A DNA stretch of 64,000 bases, taken from assembly GCF_006542355.1 (NCBI RefSeq), contig NZ_CP038141.1, positions 1,119,501 to 1,183,500 of the forward strand, written 5' to 3'. The translations under genes and the position numbers were made by a program. The stretch is from Swingsia samuiensis (GTDB taxonomy: Bacteria; Pseudomonadota; Alphaproteobacteria; Acetobacterales; Acetobacteraceae). Positions 16,967-26,039 of the stretch are shown piece after piece (positions within the stretch are counted from its first letter, which is position 1; each line of letters begins with the position of its first letter). The notes below the pieces were generated by a model. The model saw only the letters and a program-made list of their open reading frames with translations. It did no database searches and was not told where the DNA came from.

Positions 16967-17680
16967 ATGAGGTCATCATTTAAGCCAATGGATAAAAATT
17001 ATTCTTCATCCATTGGTGAGAAAATACGCGACGGATTGTATAATATTATTCCGTGGCGTGCTCTGTTGAGTGTAGTGGCCATGTTGATGATTGTTTCGGC
17101 TTTAGAGCGCCTGCCCGTTGTCCACAGAACGTTAGAAAACGCACCGCACTGGCATGAAAACCCACATGCTTATGCATGGTTTATGGTTTTTGCTGTGCCT
17201 TACTGTGCTTTTGGATTGCCGCGGCAAGCGTTGTGTATTGCGGCTGGTATGGCATTTGGTCTGTGGTCTGGTTTGAGCTTATGCTCATTAGCGTATGTGT
17301 TGGGTGCATTGTGTGCTTATGGATGGGCACGAGTATGTGCCCCGAAAAGGTTCAGAAAGAAAATATTGGATCGGTTGAATAAGAGTTATTCTTGGCTTGC
17401 TCGCATTTTACATCAAAAGCCTTTTCGAGCGGTTTTAACCTTGCGTCTTATGCCCATAGGTTCGGCTCTCTTGGTTTCTACCGCGGCAGGTTTGTTTGAA
17501 TTGCCTATTCTTTCATTTGGTGTCGCAACTTTTTTGGGAGGTATTCCTCAGAACCTCGTTTTTTCCTTGATTGGTTCAGGGGTGCGCATTGGGCATATAG
17601 CGCAACTTGGACTGGCGGGATCTCTGTTTATTATATCCGGCATTTTAGGAGCCGTTCTATTACGCCGCGCTGAAGCGTAA
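16967..17680 (+). CDS. TVP38/TMEM64 (SNARE-associated/DedA-like) membrane protein
   Basis: A 237-residue protein with about five or six hydrophobic segments. The family's glycine-rich re-entrant regions are seen as FGLPRQALCIAAGMAFGLWSG-type and VAGLFELPILSF followed by FLGGIPQNLVFSLIGSG. Members are thought to scramble or transport lipids. An internal ATG at 16988 is an alternative start; neither has a strong ribosome-binding site. It stands alone between a divergent ABM gene and a MFS carrier. Confidence 0.8.
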   Translation: MRSSFKPMDKNYSSSIGEKIRDGLYNIIPWRALLSVVAMLMIVSALERLPVVHRTLENAPHWHENPHAYAWFMVFAVPYCAFGLPRQALCIAAGMAFGLWSGLSLCSLAYVLGALCAYGWARVCAPKRFRKKILDRLNKSYSWLARILHQKPFRAVLTLRLMPIGSALLVSTAAGLFELPILSFGVATFLGGIPQNLVFSLIGSGVRIGHIAQLGLAGSLFIISGILGAVLLRRAEA

Positions 17681-17684
17681 ATTA

Positions 17685-17713
17685 AAAAACGACGTGGTTA
17701 AAAGATCGTTTTT
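17685..17713 (+). terminator. Probable terminator after the TVP38-family gene
   Basis: An eight-base stem AAAAACGA pairs with TCGTTTTT across a 13-base loop and ends in a T-run formed by the stem itself. It starts four bases after the stop codon. Confidence 0.45.
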
Positions 17714-17791
17714 AAACGCAATGCCCTCTTTGTTAGTTATTGGTTACATGAGCGCAGAATAGCTCTGATAGCATATCGTAAGTGAGGATGA

Positions 17792-19033
17792 ATGAGCAGA
17801 CAAAGTGTGGCGTTTCGGCGGGGAGATGCCATTCCTGGTTGGTTGCCAATAATGCTTGGTGTTATTACTGCTGTAGGCCCTGTTTCGACGGACGTTTACC
17901 TTCCTGCTCTTCCAGAAATGGAGCAGCAGCTGCATGCTCCTATTGGTTCTGGAAGTATGACGATGTCTGCTTGGGTTATTGGTTTAGCTATCGGGCAAAT
18001 CAGTATCGGGCCTTTATCGGATCGATTTGGGCGTCGCTTACCACTTCTTATCGGGATGCTTGGTTATACCATAGGTGAAATTGGGTGTGCTTTAGCACCG
18101 AATATGACCGTTTTATGTATGTGGCGTTTGTTTGCTGCGCTTATGGCATCCGCTGGTCTTGTTATTCCTAATGCATGTATTCGAGACATTACCGAAGGGG
18201 AGCAATCTTCACGTTTGATGTCTCGATTGATTGTTATTCAAGGAGTGGTGCCTATCTTGGCGCCCACGCTGGGAGGTTATGCATTACAATTTGTAGATTG
18301 GCGGATGATCTTCTGGGCGACAGCGGTATATGGCGCCCTGTGTTCTTTTTTACTCCTCACGATTTTCCCAGAAACCTTACCTTTGAATGAACGCCGTGAT
18401 TTACACCCTGTCTCTATCATGCGCCGATATAGTCAGATTTTAAGAAATCGTAGCTTTATCACGAATGGGTTGGTGTGGGCTTTTCTTGGTGTGATTACGT
18501 TCACCTATTTGAGTGGCGCTCCAATGTTGTTTGAGGTTGGATTCGGCCTGTCCCCTTTTGCGTACGGAATGCTCTTTGGTCTTTTTGCGGTTTGTATGAT
18601 TGGTGCATCTGCTTTGAATGGTATTTTCGTACCTAAGGTCGGTGCGTCGAAAATGTTATTTAATGCTTTGATTGTTGGTCTGCTGGGAAGCTTGGTTTTT
18701 TTAGGAATTTCAGTTGTTGCTGGTGCGTCTGTTTCTTCGTCGGGACATTTTTCACCTGCTTATTTGTGGCCATTCATCATCGCATTAATGATCACAATGT
18801 CGCCAACTGGTATCATTGGTCCGAATTCTATGGTTGGTATTCTGTCAGAACAGTCTGAACGTGCTGGATCTGCTTCTGCTTTGGCGGGAACGATGCAGTA
18901 TTTGTTTGGTGCTGTTGCGAGTGCGCTGTTTGGGTTTATGCCATCGGGGACATCGGTTTATCTAGCAGGTTTTCTTGTGTTTGCTTTTGGAGCAGCTCTG
19001 ATATTTGCTTTGTTGAGACCTAAAACCACCTGA
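17792..19033 (+). CDS. Bcr/CflA family drug-resistance MFS transporter
   Basis: A 413-residue twelve-helix proton antiporter. The family-defining first helix TDVYLPALPEME and the helix 2-3 loop GPLSDRFGRRLPLL are conserved. Bcr/CflA members export bicyclomycin, chloramphenicol, sulfonamides or cysteine-like compounds. A receiver-domain gene starts 31 bases downstream and may be co-transcribed. Confidence 0.9.
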   Translation: MSRQSVAFRRGDAIPGWLPIMLGVITAVGPVSTDVYLPALPEMEQQLHAPIGSGSMTMSAWVIGLAIGQISIGPLSDRFGRRLPLLIGMLGYTIGEIGCALAPNMTVLCMWRLFAALMASAGLVIPNACIRDITEGEQSSRLMSRLIVIQGVVPILAPTLGGYALQFVDWRMIFWATAVYGALCSFLLLTIFPETLPLNERRDLHPVSIMRRYSQILRNRSFITNGLVWAFLGVITFTYLSGAPMLFEVGFGLSPFAYGMLFGLFAVCMIGASALNGIFVPKVGASKMLFNALIVGLLGSLVFLGISVVAGASVSSSGHFSPAYLWPFIIALMITMSPTGIIGPNSMVGILSEQSERAGSASALAGTMQYLFGAVASALFGFMPSGTSVYLAGFLVFAFGAALIFALLRPKTT

Positions 19034-19064
19034 TTTGCAGCGCTTTAGGACGGAGAATGAAGCG

Positions 19065-19415
19065 ATGCAAGTGTTACTTGTTGAAGATGATGTAGCCATA
19101 GCTCTGGTTGTGAAGACGGTTCTTATGCAGCAAGGGTGGTCTGTTCATCTTGAGGATAATGCAGAGAACGCATTAGAGTGGGATGGAAGACCCACCCTGT
19201 TGGTAACGGACTATAATTTGGCCGGCGTGTTAAATGGATTTATTTTAGGGCAACGTTTAAGAGAACGCTGCCCACATTTGGCAATTGTCGTGATGTCCGG
19301 TGATTTTACGGATGGTCAGATTATAGATGACAGCATGGTCGTCTTATCAAAACCGTTTCGTAAGCAGATGTTGTTGGAAAAAATATCTCAAGCCCAAAAA
19401 GTAATTCAGGCTTGA
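19065..19415 (+). CDS. Stand-alone response-regulator receiver protein
   Basis: A 116-residue CheY-like domain with no output domain. The acidic pair is in LLVEDD, the phospho-acceptor Asp in LLVTDYNLAG, the Thr/Ser position in VVMSGD and the conserved Lys in LSKPFR. The ATG at 19065 follows a GGAG at 19052-19055; an upstream TTG frame start at 19035 is unlikely. No kinase is adjacent, so the partner is unknown. Similar single-domain regulators in alphaproteobacteria act as phosphate sinks or signal through protein contacts. Confidence 0.85.
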   Translation: MQVLLVEDDVAIALVVKTVLMQQGWSVHLEDNAENALEWDGRPTLLVTDYNLAGVLNGFILGQRLRERCPHLAIVVMSGDFTDGQIIDDSMVVLSKPFRKQMLLEKISQAQKVIQA

Positions 19416-19474
19416 GTTTTTAAGGCTTAGTCCTCTACATGCCTCTGTATTCATTAAGATGAAAGCAGGGCGGT

Positions 19475-20014
19475 ATGTCATTTCAGGAACCTAAGCCATT
19501 AAACCTTAAAGATTATATTCGTGAGGTCCCAGATTTTCCAAAACCAGGGATCTTGTTTTATGATATTTCAACGTTGATTCGTTCTGCAGATGCTTGGCAG
19601 GTAGCAACTGGCCGGTTGGCACGTATTATATCGGCTTGGCAGCCAGATATATTAGCGGGAATTGAAAGTCGTGGCTTTTTAACCGCAGCGCCTCTTGCTC
19701 AGCGTTTAGGGTGCGGTTTTACGATGCTGCGTAAACCTGGGAAATTACCAGGAAAAACGATTTCGTTGAAATACGGCCTTGAGTATGGTGAAGATGAGCT
19801 TCACATTCAGGAAGATGCCATTAAATCTGGGCAACGTGTTGTTGTGTTGGATGATTTGTTAGCCACTGGAGGGACATTGGCGGCTTCTGTTAATCTTTTG
19901 CGAAAGGTGGGAGCAGAGGTTGTTGGAGCGAGTGTTCTTATTGAGCTTGCGGCTTTAAAAGGGCGTGAGAAGCTTGATATTCCATTGAATTCATTAATTA
20001 CATACGAAGATTAA
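19475..20014 (+). CDS. apt: Adenine phosphoribosyltransferase
   Basis: A 179-residue purine-salvage enzyme making AMP from adenine and PRPP. It shows the PRPP-binding signature [13 protein letters not shown], the N-terminal [17 protein letters not shown] and [14 protein letters not shown], all diagnostic of Apt. The nitroreductase gene follows nine bases after the stop, suggesting one transcript. Confidence 0.95.
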   Translation: MSFQEPKPLNLKDYIREVPDFPKPGILFYDISTLIRSADAWQVATGRLARIISAWQPDILAGIESRGFLTAAPLAQRLGCGFTMLRKPGKLPGKTISLKYGLEYGEDELHIQEDAIKSGQRVVVLDDLLATGGTLAASVNLLRKVGAEVVGASVLIELAALKGREKLDIPLNSLITYED

Positions 20015-20023
20015 GGAAAAAAA

Positions 20024-20839
20024 ATGTCTGGTATTTCTTCTCTATGGCGCACACGCTACCGTCACGACGCTCCGCAAGATTTACCAGACAATCCCACGTT
20101 GCAGCTTTTGATGAAGCATCATTCTGTACGTTCTTATTTACCGGATGAGTTGCCCGCAGGTGCACTGGAAGCTGGGATAGCGGCTGCATCTTCTGCTGCG
20201 ACATCCAGCAATTTGCAGGCATGGTCTGTCGTGGCTGTGCAAGATAAAGAAACACGTAAGAGGCTTGCAGAGTTAGCGGGTGGCCAAAAACACATTGAAG
20301 TGGCCCCTGTATTTTTGGCATGGATTGTTGATCTGTCTCGGTTAGAGAGAATTGCGGCTCGTCGTGGTCTTGAAAGTGAAGCTTTGGATTACGAAGAAAT
20401 GTTTCTCATGGGGACGCTCGACACAGGAATTGCAGCCCAAAATGCGGTAACAGCTTTTGAATCCATGGGCTTGGGAACCGTCTATATTGGCGGCCTGCGT
20501 AACCATTCGGAAGAGGTGGCTCAGTTGTTGAAACTACCACCCAAAACTGTCGCAGTTGTGGGTTTGTGTGTTGGCCGGCCAGAGCCTTCAAAACAAAATG
20601 GGTATAAGCCTCGCTTGTCTCAAAAGGTTGTTCTGCACCGTGAAGTTTATGACACCACTCAAGAGGTTGATGGTATTGCCGAGTATGATCGTGCTGATAG
20701 TGCGTATCAGCATGAGCAGGGTTTGCCGCAGCGTGCATGGTCAGAAACGGTGGCAAAGAGAGTGGAGAGTTACCGTGGTTTAAGTGGACGGCATGTGATG
20801 AAAGCTGTCCTGAATCGGTTAGGCTTTTCACTAAAGTAA
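20024..20839 (+). CDS. NADPH-dependent flavin nitroreductase, NfsA-like
   Basis: A 271-residue FMN oxidoreductase of the NfsA/Frp type: MKHHSVRSYLPDELP and SSAATSSNLQAW contact FMN, and GLGTVYIGGLRN plus AVVGLCVGRPEP mark the NfsA branch. Such enzymes reduce nitroaromatics, quinones or chromate with NADPH. A good purine-like ribosome-binding run precedes the ATG. Probably transcribed with apt. Confidence 0.88.
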   Translation: MSGISSLWRTRYRHDAPQDLPDNPTLQLLMKHHSVRSYLPDELPAGALEAGIAAASSAATSSNLQAWSVVAVQDKETRKRLAELAGGQKHIEVAPVFLAWIVDLSRLERIAARRGLESEALDYEEMFLMGTLDTGIAAQNAVTAFESMGLGTVYIGGLRNHSEEVAQLLKLPPKTVAVVGLCVGRPEPSKQNGYKPRLSQKVVLHREVYDTTQEVDGIAEYDRADSAYQHEQGLPQRAWSETVAKRVESYRGLSGRHVMKAVLNRLGFSLK

Positions 20840-20868
20840 TGTTGCAACATGTATCGTGAAAAAAGAGC

Positions 20869-23334
20869 GTGGGTCTGACATCATTGTTTTTTCCAGAACT
20901 ACCAATTCAGAACGTTCTGCCATCATTTTTGCAGGCTCTTGCAGAACAGCCTAATGTTGTTCTGGTTGCGCCGCCTGGAGCAGGAAAAACCACGGTTACG
21001 CCTTTGGCTCTTTTAGATGCGGTGTGGCTACAAGCACAAAAGATCATTCTTGTAGAGCCTCGGCGTGTTGCTGTCCGTGCCGCTGCAGCGCGTATGGCGT
21101 CTTCTTTACATGAAAAAGTAGGGGAAAGAGTTGGCTTTCGAACCCGTACAGAAAGTGCGGTTTCTGATAAAACTCAGATTGAGGTTTTAACGGAAGGGCT
21201 GTTTGTTCGTAGAATATTGGCCGACCCAACCTTCGATGGAGTGGGCATTGTTCTTTTTGATGAGGTGCATGAACGCTCTTTGGATTTAGACCTTGCATTA
21301 GCTTTTTGTTTGGATGTGCAAAAAGAGTTTCGGCCCGATCTGCGTATCGTGGCTATGTCAGCAACACCAGATGGCCGTGCGTTTACAACGTTAATGAATG
21401 CTGCCTTAATCGAAAGTGAAGGGCGTCAATATCCTGTGGAAATTCGCCATGGTCGAGACATTCCGCATTTGCGGGACCTGCCGTTGGTGTGTGCGAATAC
21501 AATTCGAGATGTATGGGAGCATGAGGAAGGGGATATTTTAGCGTTTTTACCTGGTGTTGGAGAGATAAAAAGAACCCAGGCTCTTTTAGAAAAAGACTAC
21601 CCTGTCTTTCCGTTGCATGGAGAACAGACGGCCCAAGAGCAGGATCAAGCAATTGCCCCCTCCTCAAAGAGGCGTATTGTTTTAGCGACATCTATTGCAG
21701 AAACATCAGTTACGGTTTCGGGTGTACGCATTGTAATTGATGGAGGTGTCCGGCGGGCTCCAAGGTTGAATCCGAATACAGGATTAGCACGTCTGGAAAC
21801 GATCAAAATTTCTAAAGCAACAGCAACGCAACGGGCCGGTCGAGCGGGACGCCAATCGGATGGAGTTGCAATTCGCTTGTGGTCAGAAGCAACACAACGC
21901 GCCTTACGACCGCAGGAAGAGCCTGAAATTTTAGTTGTTGAATTAGCAGAGTTTGCGCTTTTGGCTGCATCGTGGCGGGAGATAATGGGAACAGAAGTGG
22001 AAGATCTTCCGTTACTAACCGTCCCGCCCGCAGGAGTTTTGGCCGCTGGGTATGAGTTGTTACGAGAGCTGGGGGCGCTTGACCAGAATAATGAGATTAC
22101 AGATCTTGGGAAGAAAATGGCAGCGCTTGGCACTCATCCAAGGCTGGCTGCCATCTTGTGTTCAGCCCAAACTCAGGAAGAGCAGGTAACGGCGGCATGC
22201 TTGGCGGCATTACTTGAAGAACGAGATCCATTACGTACGAAAACGGGTGTTCCTCGTGCAGTTGGGATTGATATTCGAAAGCGTCTTTTACTTTTTTGGC
22301 ATGAGGATACATCCGCGCATAGGAGTATGTTTCATATTCGCCAAGCCGCTAAACGCTTTTTGTGGAGAATGCGGCTTAAAAATGCTTCCTTAAAACCTGA
22401 GCCATCTTACGCTGGGGCTTTGCTTGCTGCGGGTTTTCCTGATCGTGTGGCAATGGCTGCAGGAGGTATTGGACGCTTTCGATTATCAGGAGGAAGCAGT
22501 GCTCGTGTGGGAGCAGATGATCCTCTCGCACGTGAAAAACTGTTGGCTGCCGTTGCTTTTCATACGAGGACAGCAACGGAAGTTACTTTGGCGGCTCCCA
22601 TTGATTTTGATAATATTCCCCAAACACTTTTAGCCCGTACGACGGAACAGGTAGAGACGAGTTTAGACCCCGTATCAGGGCGTGTTATTGCACGCAGAAG
22701 GTTACGTCTGGGTAAGTTGATTTTGCGAGATCGTAATTCAGAGGTCGCGGCAGAAGAAGTTCAGGAATTGCTTCTGAAACAGGCGATGTCTGATTTGAAA
22801 CGTTTTTTAGAGTGGGGAGATGCGGTTGAGCAGTTTCAAGCACGTGTCGGTTTAGCACGACAAACCTATGCTCCTCATGTGCCAGATTTATCGATAGAGG
22901 CACTTTCAGAAGATTCTGAGTGGTTGGCACCTTATCTTGCTGGGATTAATCAGCTGCATGAACTGAAAGGGATAGATGTTCTATCCGTGCTTAAAACATT
23001 ATTGACTTACGAAGATAGGCAAATTTTAGAGCAAAAACTTCCTGCCCATATTCAGTTGAAAACATCTCACCAAAAGATTGACTATACAACGCCCACCCCA
23101 ACGGTTTCCGCTAAAGCACAGTTGTTTTTTGGAATGGAGCATTTACCCGTCTTGGCTGATGGCAAGCTCAAATTACAATGTGCATTATTATCCCCAGCGG
23201 GTCGCCCACAGGCAATTACGTCGGACTTGGCTGGGTTTTGGAAGGGGGGATGGCGTGAAATGCGGCGTGAAATGCGTGGGAGATACCCCAAACACCAATG
23301 GCCAGAAGACCCATCGTTAAATGATGGGTCTTAA
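20869..23334 (+). CDS. hrpB: ATP-dependent RNA helicase HrpB
   Basis: An 821-residue DExH-box helicase. Motif I is APPGAGKTTV, motif II DEVHERSLD, motif III MSATPD, motif V ATSIAETSVT and motif VI QRAGRAGR. The C-terminal HrpB-specific domain includes HPRLAAIL and, near the end, GFWKGGWREMRREMRGRYP and WPEDP. HrpB homologues are widespread but poorly characterised; a role in RNA metabolism is inferred. The GTG at 20869 is the first good start. The last codons and the stop are built into a hairpin. Confidence 0.93.
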   Translation: MGLTSLFFPELPIQNVLPSFLQALAEQPNVVLVAPPGAGKTTVTPLALLDAVWLQAQKIILVEPRRVAVRAAAARMASSLHEKVGERVGFRTRTESAVSDKTQIEVLTEGLFVRRILADPTFDGVGIVLFDEVHERSLDLDLALAFCLDVQKEFRPDLRIVAMSATPDGRAFTTLMNAALIESEGRQYPVEIRHGRDIPHLRDLPLVCANTIRDVWEHEEGDILAFLPGVGEIKRTQALLEKDYPVFPLHGEQTAQEQDQAIAPSSKRRIVLATSIAETSVTVSGVRIVIDGGVRRAPRLNPNTGLARLETIKISKATATQRAGRAGRQSDGVAIRLWSEATQRALRPQEEPEILVVELAEFALLAASWREIMGTEVEDLPLLTVPPAGVLAAGYELLRELGALDQNNEITDLGKKMAALGTHPRLAAILCSAQTQEEQVTAACLAALLEERDPLRTKTGVPRAVGIDIRKRLLLFWHEDTSAHRSMFHIRQAAKRFLWRMRLKNASLKPEPSYAGALLAAGFPDRVAMAAGGIGRFRLSGGSSARVGADDPLAREKLLAAVAFHTRTATEVTLAAPIDFDNIPQTLLARTTEQVETSLDPVSGRVIARRRLRLGKLILRDRNSEVAAEEVQELLLKQAMSDLKRFLEWGDAVEQFQARVGLARQTYAPHVPDLSIEALSEDSEWLAPYLAGINQLHELKGIDVLSVLKTLLTYEDRQILEQKLPAHIQLKTSHQKIDYTTPTPTVSAKAQLFFGMEHLPVLADGKLKLQCALLSPAGRPQAITSDLAGFWKGGWREMRREMRGRYPKHQWPEDPSLNDGS
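23306..23332 (+). terminator. Hairpin containing the end of hrpB
   Basis: Ten perfectly paired bases (AAGACCCATC with GATGGGTCTT) enclose a seven-base loop. The hairpin encodes the last residues of HrpB and reaches the first base of its TAA stop. No proper T-run follows, so termination is plausible but unproven. Confidence 0.45.
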
Positions 23335-23383
23335 AGTTATGAGTGGCACCATTAATGGATTTTAAGGCGCCACAAACTATGTC

Positions 23384-23791
23384 TTATTGACGAGATTGAA
23401 CAGCGTACTTGCCTGGTCCAGCAACAGCTAGAGCAAGAAGGCCGCCTGTGATGCTGATGTTTTTGTAGAAATGGATCATCATATCATAACGCATCATGCC
23501 ATCCATGGTCCAGAAATGGTGACCAATGATACCTGTGATGATGGTGTAAATGCCAAGAAGGATAGCAATTGGTTCCAAGAAAACACCAAGAACGATCGCA
23601 ATTGCTGAGCCAAGCTCCACAATAATAGCAAGGATAGCAGATGCTTCTGGCACAGGAGCACCTGTTTGCTGCATGTAAGCGACTGCAGCATTAAAGCCCA
23701 TAAGTTTTGTCCAGCCCATAACGAAGAAAAGAATAGACATTAAAACTCGGCTGATGAGGAGGAGCTCATGACGAGGGATGAATGAAAGCAT
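23384..23791 (-). CDS. DoxX family membrane protein
   Basis: A 135-residue protein with four hydrophobic segments, including the family's RVLMSILFFVMGWTKLMGF start and MQQTGAPVPEASAI. DoxX-type proteins occur in oxidative-stress or thiosulfate-oxidation complexes, but most are uncharacterised. It is divergent from the HtrA gene; the 216 bases between them contain AT-rich promoter-like sequence (TATAAT at 23884) without a convincing -35 box. Confidence 0.87.
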   Translation of the reverse strand: MLSFIPRHELLLISRVLMSILFFVMGWTKLMGFNAAVAYMQQTGAPVPEASAILAIIVELGSAIAIVLGVFLEPIAILLGIYTIITGIIGHHFWTMDGMMRYDMMIHFYKNISITGGLLALAVAGPGKYAVQSRQ

Positions 23792-24007
23792 AAAAAGTTC
23801 CCTAAATAATAAATTATTTTTGGGACCTTACAGAGGATGGGTTTTTCACACAATATGGAAAAGTGTAAAGTTCGATATCTGGCTATAATTTGCTACAATA
23901 AGAGGCATAAAAAACGCATCTCGCTCAAGATTCGAGATTATATTTTTGGGAAAGAATAGTTTTTGTGCTAGCTGCAAGAGTGTGATGTTTTTTTTAATTT
24001 GGGGCTT

Positions 24008-25276
24008 ATGAATCGTTCTGCACAAGCTGCGGTGATTGGAGCTGGAACAGCAACAGTAGTAACAGTTGTTGTGATGCTAACACTGGGGACCCACCGGGTA
24101 GCAGTTCAAGCCCCTTCTGTGATTAAACAGTCTTCCTCCGAGGCTAATATTCAGCCGTCCAATGCCTCGCCTGTTGTTATCAAGAAACATTTCATAATGA
24201 TGCCTGAGGCCCCTGTAGCGGGAGAAAGTACAGACAAGCATGGTCTCCCGATACAGCCGGCTGTTCCTGCGGCAGCACCTGCGTTGCCTCCTGTATTAGT
24301 TAAATATGGGCCTCTCACTTTTTCGCCGTTAGTGCGTCAGGTTATTCCTGCGGTGGTTAACATCGCGATTACCGAACATAGTGCATCTTCTGGCAAAGAA
24401 CGTGTCCCGCCCCAAATTAAAGGTACACCATTAGAAAAACGCTACCATGATCGGATGAAACAGCGCCAAGAAGAGATGATTGGCGCTGGTTCTGGGTTTA
24501 TTGTTGATCCTTCAGGAATTATCGTAACCAATCGGCACGTTGTGGGTGGCGCTGATAAGGTTGAAGTGTCTTTGTCAAATGGTCGCGAAATGCCGGCTCG
24601 TTTGCTCGGAAGTGATGAGTTGACGGATATAGCGGTAATTAAGGTTGATAGTGCTCAACCTCTCCCGCATGTAACATGGGGAAATAGCCGGCAGACTGAA
24701 ATTGGGGATTGGATTTTAGTCGCTGGGAATCCATTCGGGTTTGGGTCGTCCGTAACGGCGGGTATTGTGTCCGCGGTTGGGCGAGATTTGGGAATTGGCT
24801 CTTTAGACGATTTTATTCAGTTAGATGCTCCCATTAATCCGGGAAATTCAGGAGGTCCCGCTTTTAATATGCGGGGGCAAGTGATTGCTGTGAATGCAGC
24901 CATTGTGACTCCGGCAGGAGGATCTGTCGGTATTGGGTTTGGGATTCCGTCAGAAATTGTGGCTCCTATTGTTGCTGAGATTGAAGCCACAGGGCATGCA
25001 GAGCACGGGTGGCTGGGCATTACCCTTGATGATGGTGAAACCGATATCGGGATTGCAAGTGTTGATAATGGTGGCCCAGGGCAAAAAAGTGGGTTGCGCC
25101 GTGGGGATTTAGTTAAAAAAGTAGATGATATATCGGTTACAAGTGCGCGCATGTTATTGCGTTGTATTGCCGCAGCAAAACCGGGGATGACATTAAATTT
25201 TGTTGTGCAGCGCTCAGGAAAGAACTTAACACTTCCGGTCCATATTGGTCCTAGGCCGATGGATGCAGATAATTGA
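24008..25276 (+). CDS. HtrA/DegP-type periplasmic serine protease, single PDZ
   Basis: A 422-residue trypsin-like protease with an N-terminal membrane anchor or uncleaved signal (about residues 9-28) and a Pro/Ala-rich linker. The triad is His in VTNRHVVGG, Asp in ELTDIAVIKVD and Ser in NPGNSGGPAF. One C-terminal PDZ domain (LGITLDDGETDIGIASV...) makes it DegS-like in layout, unlike the two-PDZ protease at 51122. It is followed by a two-component system 79 bases downstream on the same strand. Together they suggest envelope protein quality control. The ATG at 24008 is preferred to an in-frame TTG at 23999. Confidence 0.9.
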   Translation: MNRSAQAAVIGAGTATVVTVVVMLTLGTHRVAVQAPSVIKQSSSEANIQPSNASPVVIKKHFIMMPEAPVAGESTDKHGLPIQPAVPAAAPALPPVLVKYGPLTFSPLVRQVIPAVVNIAITEHSASSGKERVPPQIKGTPLEKRYHDRMKQRQEEMIGAGSGFIVDPSGIIVTNRHVVGGADKVEVSLSNGREMPARLLGSDELTDIAVIKVDSAQPLPHVTWGNSRQTEIGDWILVAGNPFGFGSSVTAGIVSAVGRDLGIGSLDDFIQLDAPINPGNSGGPAFNMRGQVIAVNAAIVTPAGGSVGIGFGIPSEIVAPIVAEIEATGHAEHGWLGITLDDGETDIGIASVDNGGPGQKSGLRRGDLVKKVDDISVTSARMLLRCIAAAKPGMTLNFVVQRSGKNLTLPVHIGPRPMDADN

Positions 25277-25355
25277 TAAAATGATAGGTTGTTCTTTAAG
25301 AACAACAGCGTATTTTAGACAAAATTTTCCTAAGGGGTCGTAAGGAAAGAGAACG

Positions 25356-26036
25356 ATGAGAATCTTGTTGGTTGAAGACGATTCCACTGTACGGTCATTT
25401 ATTCTCAAAGGGTTGCGTGAGGCTGGCCATGTTGTGGATGAAGCAGGCAACGGCAAAGATGGATTGTTCCTTGCTGTCAGTGAAAATTATGATGTGGTTA
25501 TTTTGGACCGCATGCTCCCCGGGGGGATTGATGGCGTCCGCATTTTAGAGACTTTGCGTAGTCAACAAAATGCAACTCCCGTCTTGTTGCTTTCTGCTTT
25601 GGCAGATGTTGATGAGCGTGTTGCTGGCCTAAAAGCGGGGGGGGATGATTATATGACCAAGCCCTATGCTTTTTCGGAGCTATTAGCGCGTGTGGAAGCG
25701 TTGGGACGACGAGGACGCCCTGAGACAACGCCTCAGACAAAGCTGGCAATTGGAGATCTGGAAATGGATCTCTTATCGCGTACCGTGAAACGTGGGAATG
25801 AAAAGATAGACTTACAGCCACGTGAATTTCGTTTGTTAGAGTTTCTTATTCGGCATGCAGGGCAGGTCGTAACGCGAACAATGCTTTTGGAACGAGTCTG
25901 GGATTATCATTTTGACCCTCAGACGAATGTTATTGATGTGCATGTTTCACGGCTAAGACAAAAAGTAGATAAACCTTTTTCGACCTCTTTAATTCATACG
26001 ATTCGGAATGCAGGCTATATCCTGCGGGCGGATTAA
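25356..26036 (+). CDS. OmpR-family response regulator
   Basis: A 226-residue regulator: receiver domain at residues 1-115 with MRILLVEDD, phospho-acceptor Asp in VVILDRMLPG and the conserved Lys in YMTKPYAF, followed by a winged-helix DNA-binding domain (QPREFRLLEFLIRHAGQVVT to GYILRAD). It overlaps functionally with the kinase gene three bases downstream, forming a clear pair. Targets probably include the upstream protease and the two downstream exported proteins, by inference from the operon. Confidence 0.93.
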   Translation: MRILLVEDDSTVRSFILKGLREAGHVVDEAGNGKDGLFLAVSENYDVVILDRMLPGGIDGVRILETLRSQQNATPVLLLSALADVDERVAGLKAGGDDYMTKPYAFSELLARVEALGRRGRPETTPQTKLAIGDLEMDLLSRTVKRGNEKIDLQPREFRLLEFLIRHAGQVVTRTMLLERVWDYHFDPQTNVIDVHVSRLRQKVDKPFSTSLIHTIRNAGYILRAD

Positions 26037-26039
26037 CTT

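Noticed and set aside
23918-23938. Small hairpin ATCTCG/CGAGAT between DoxX and HtrA genes, considered as an attenuator or small RNA end
   Set aside because: Six pairs with a nine-base loop and no U-tract; likely chance.
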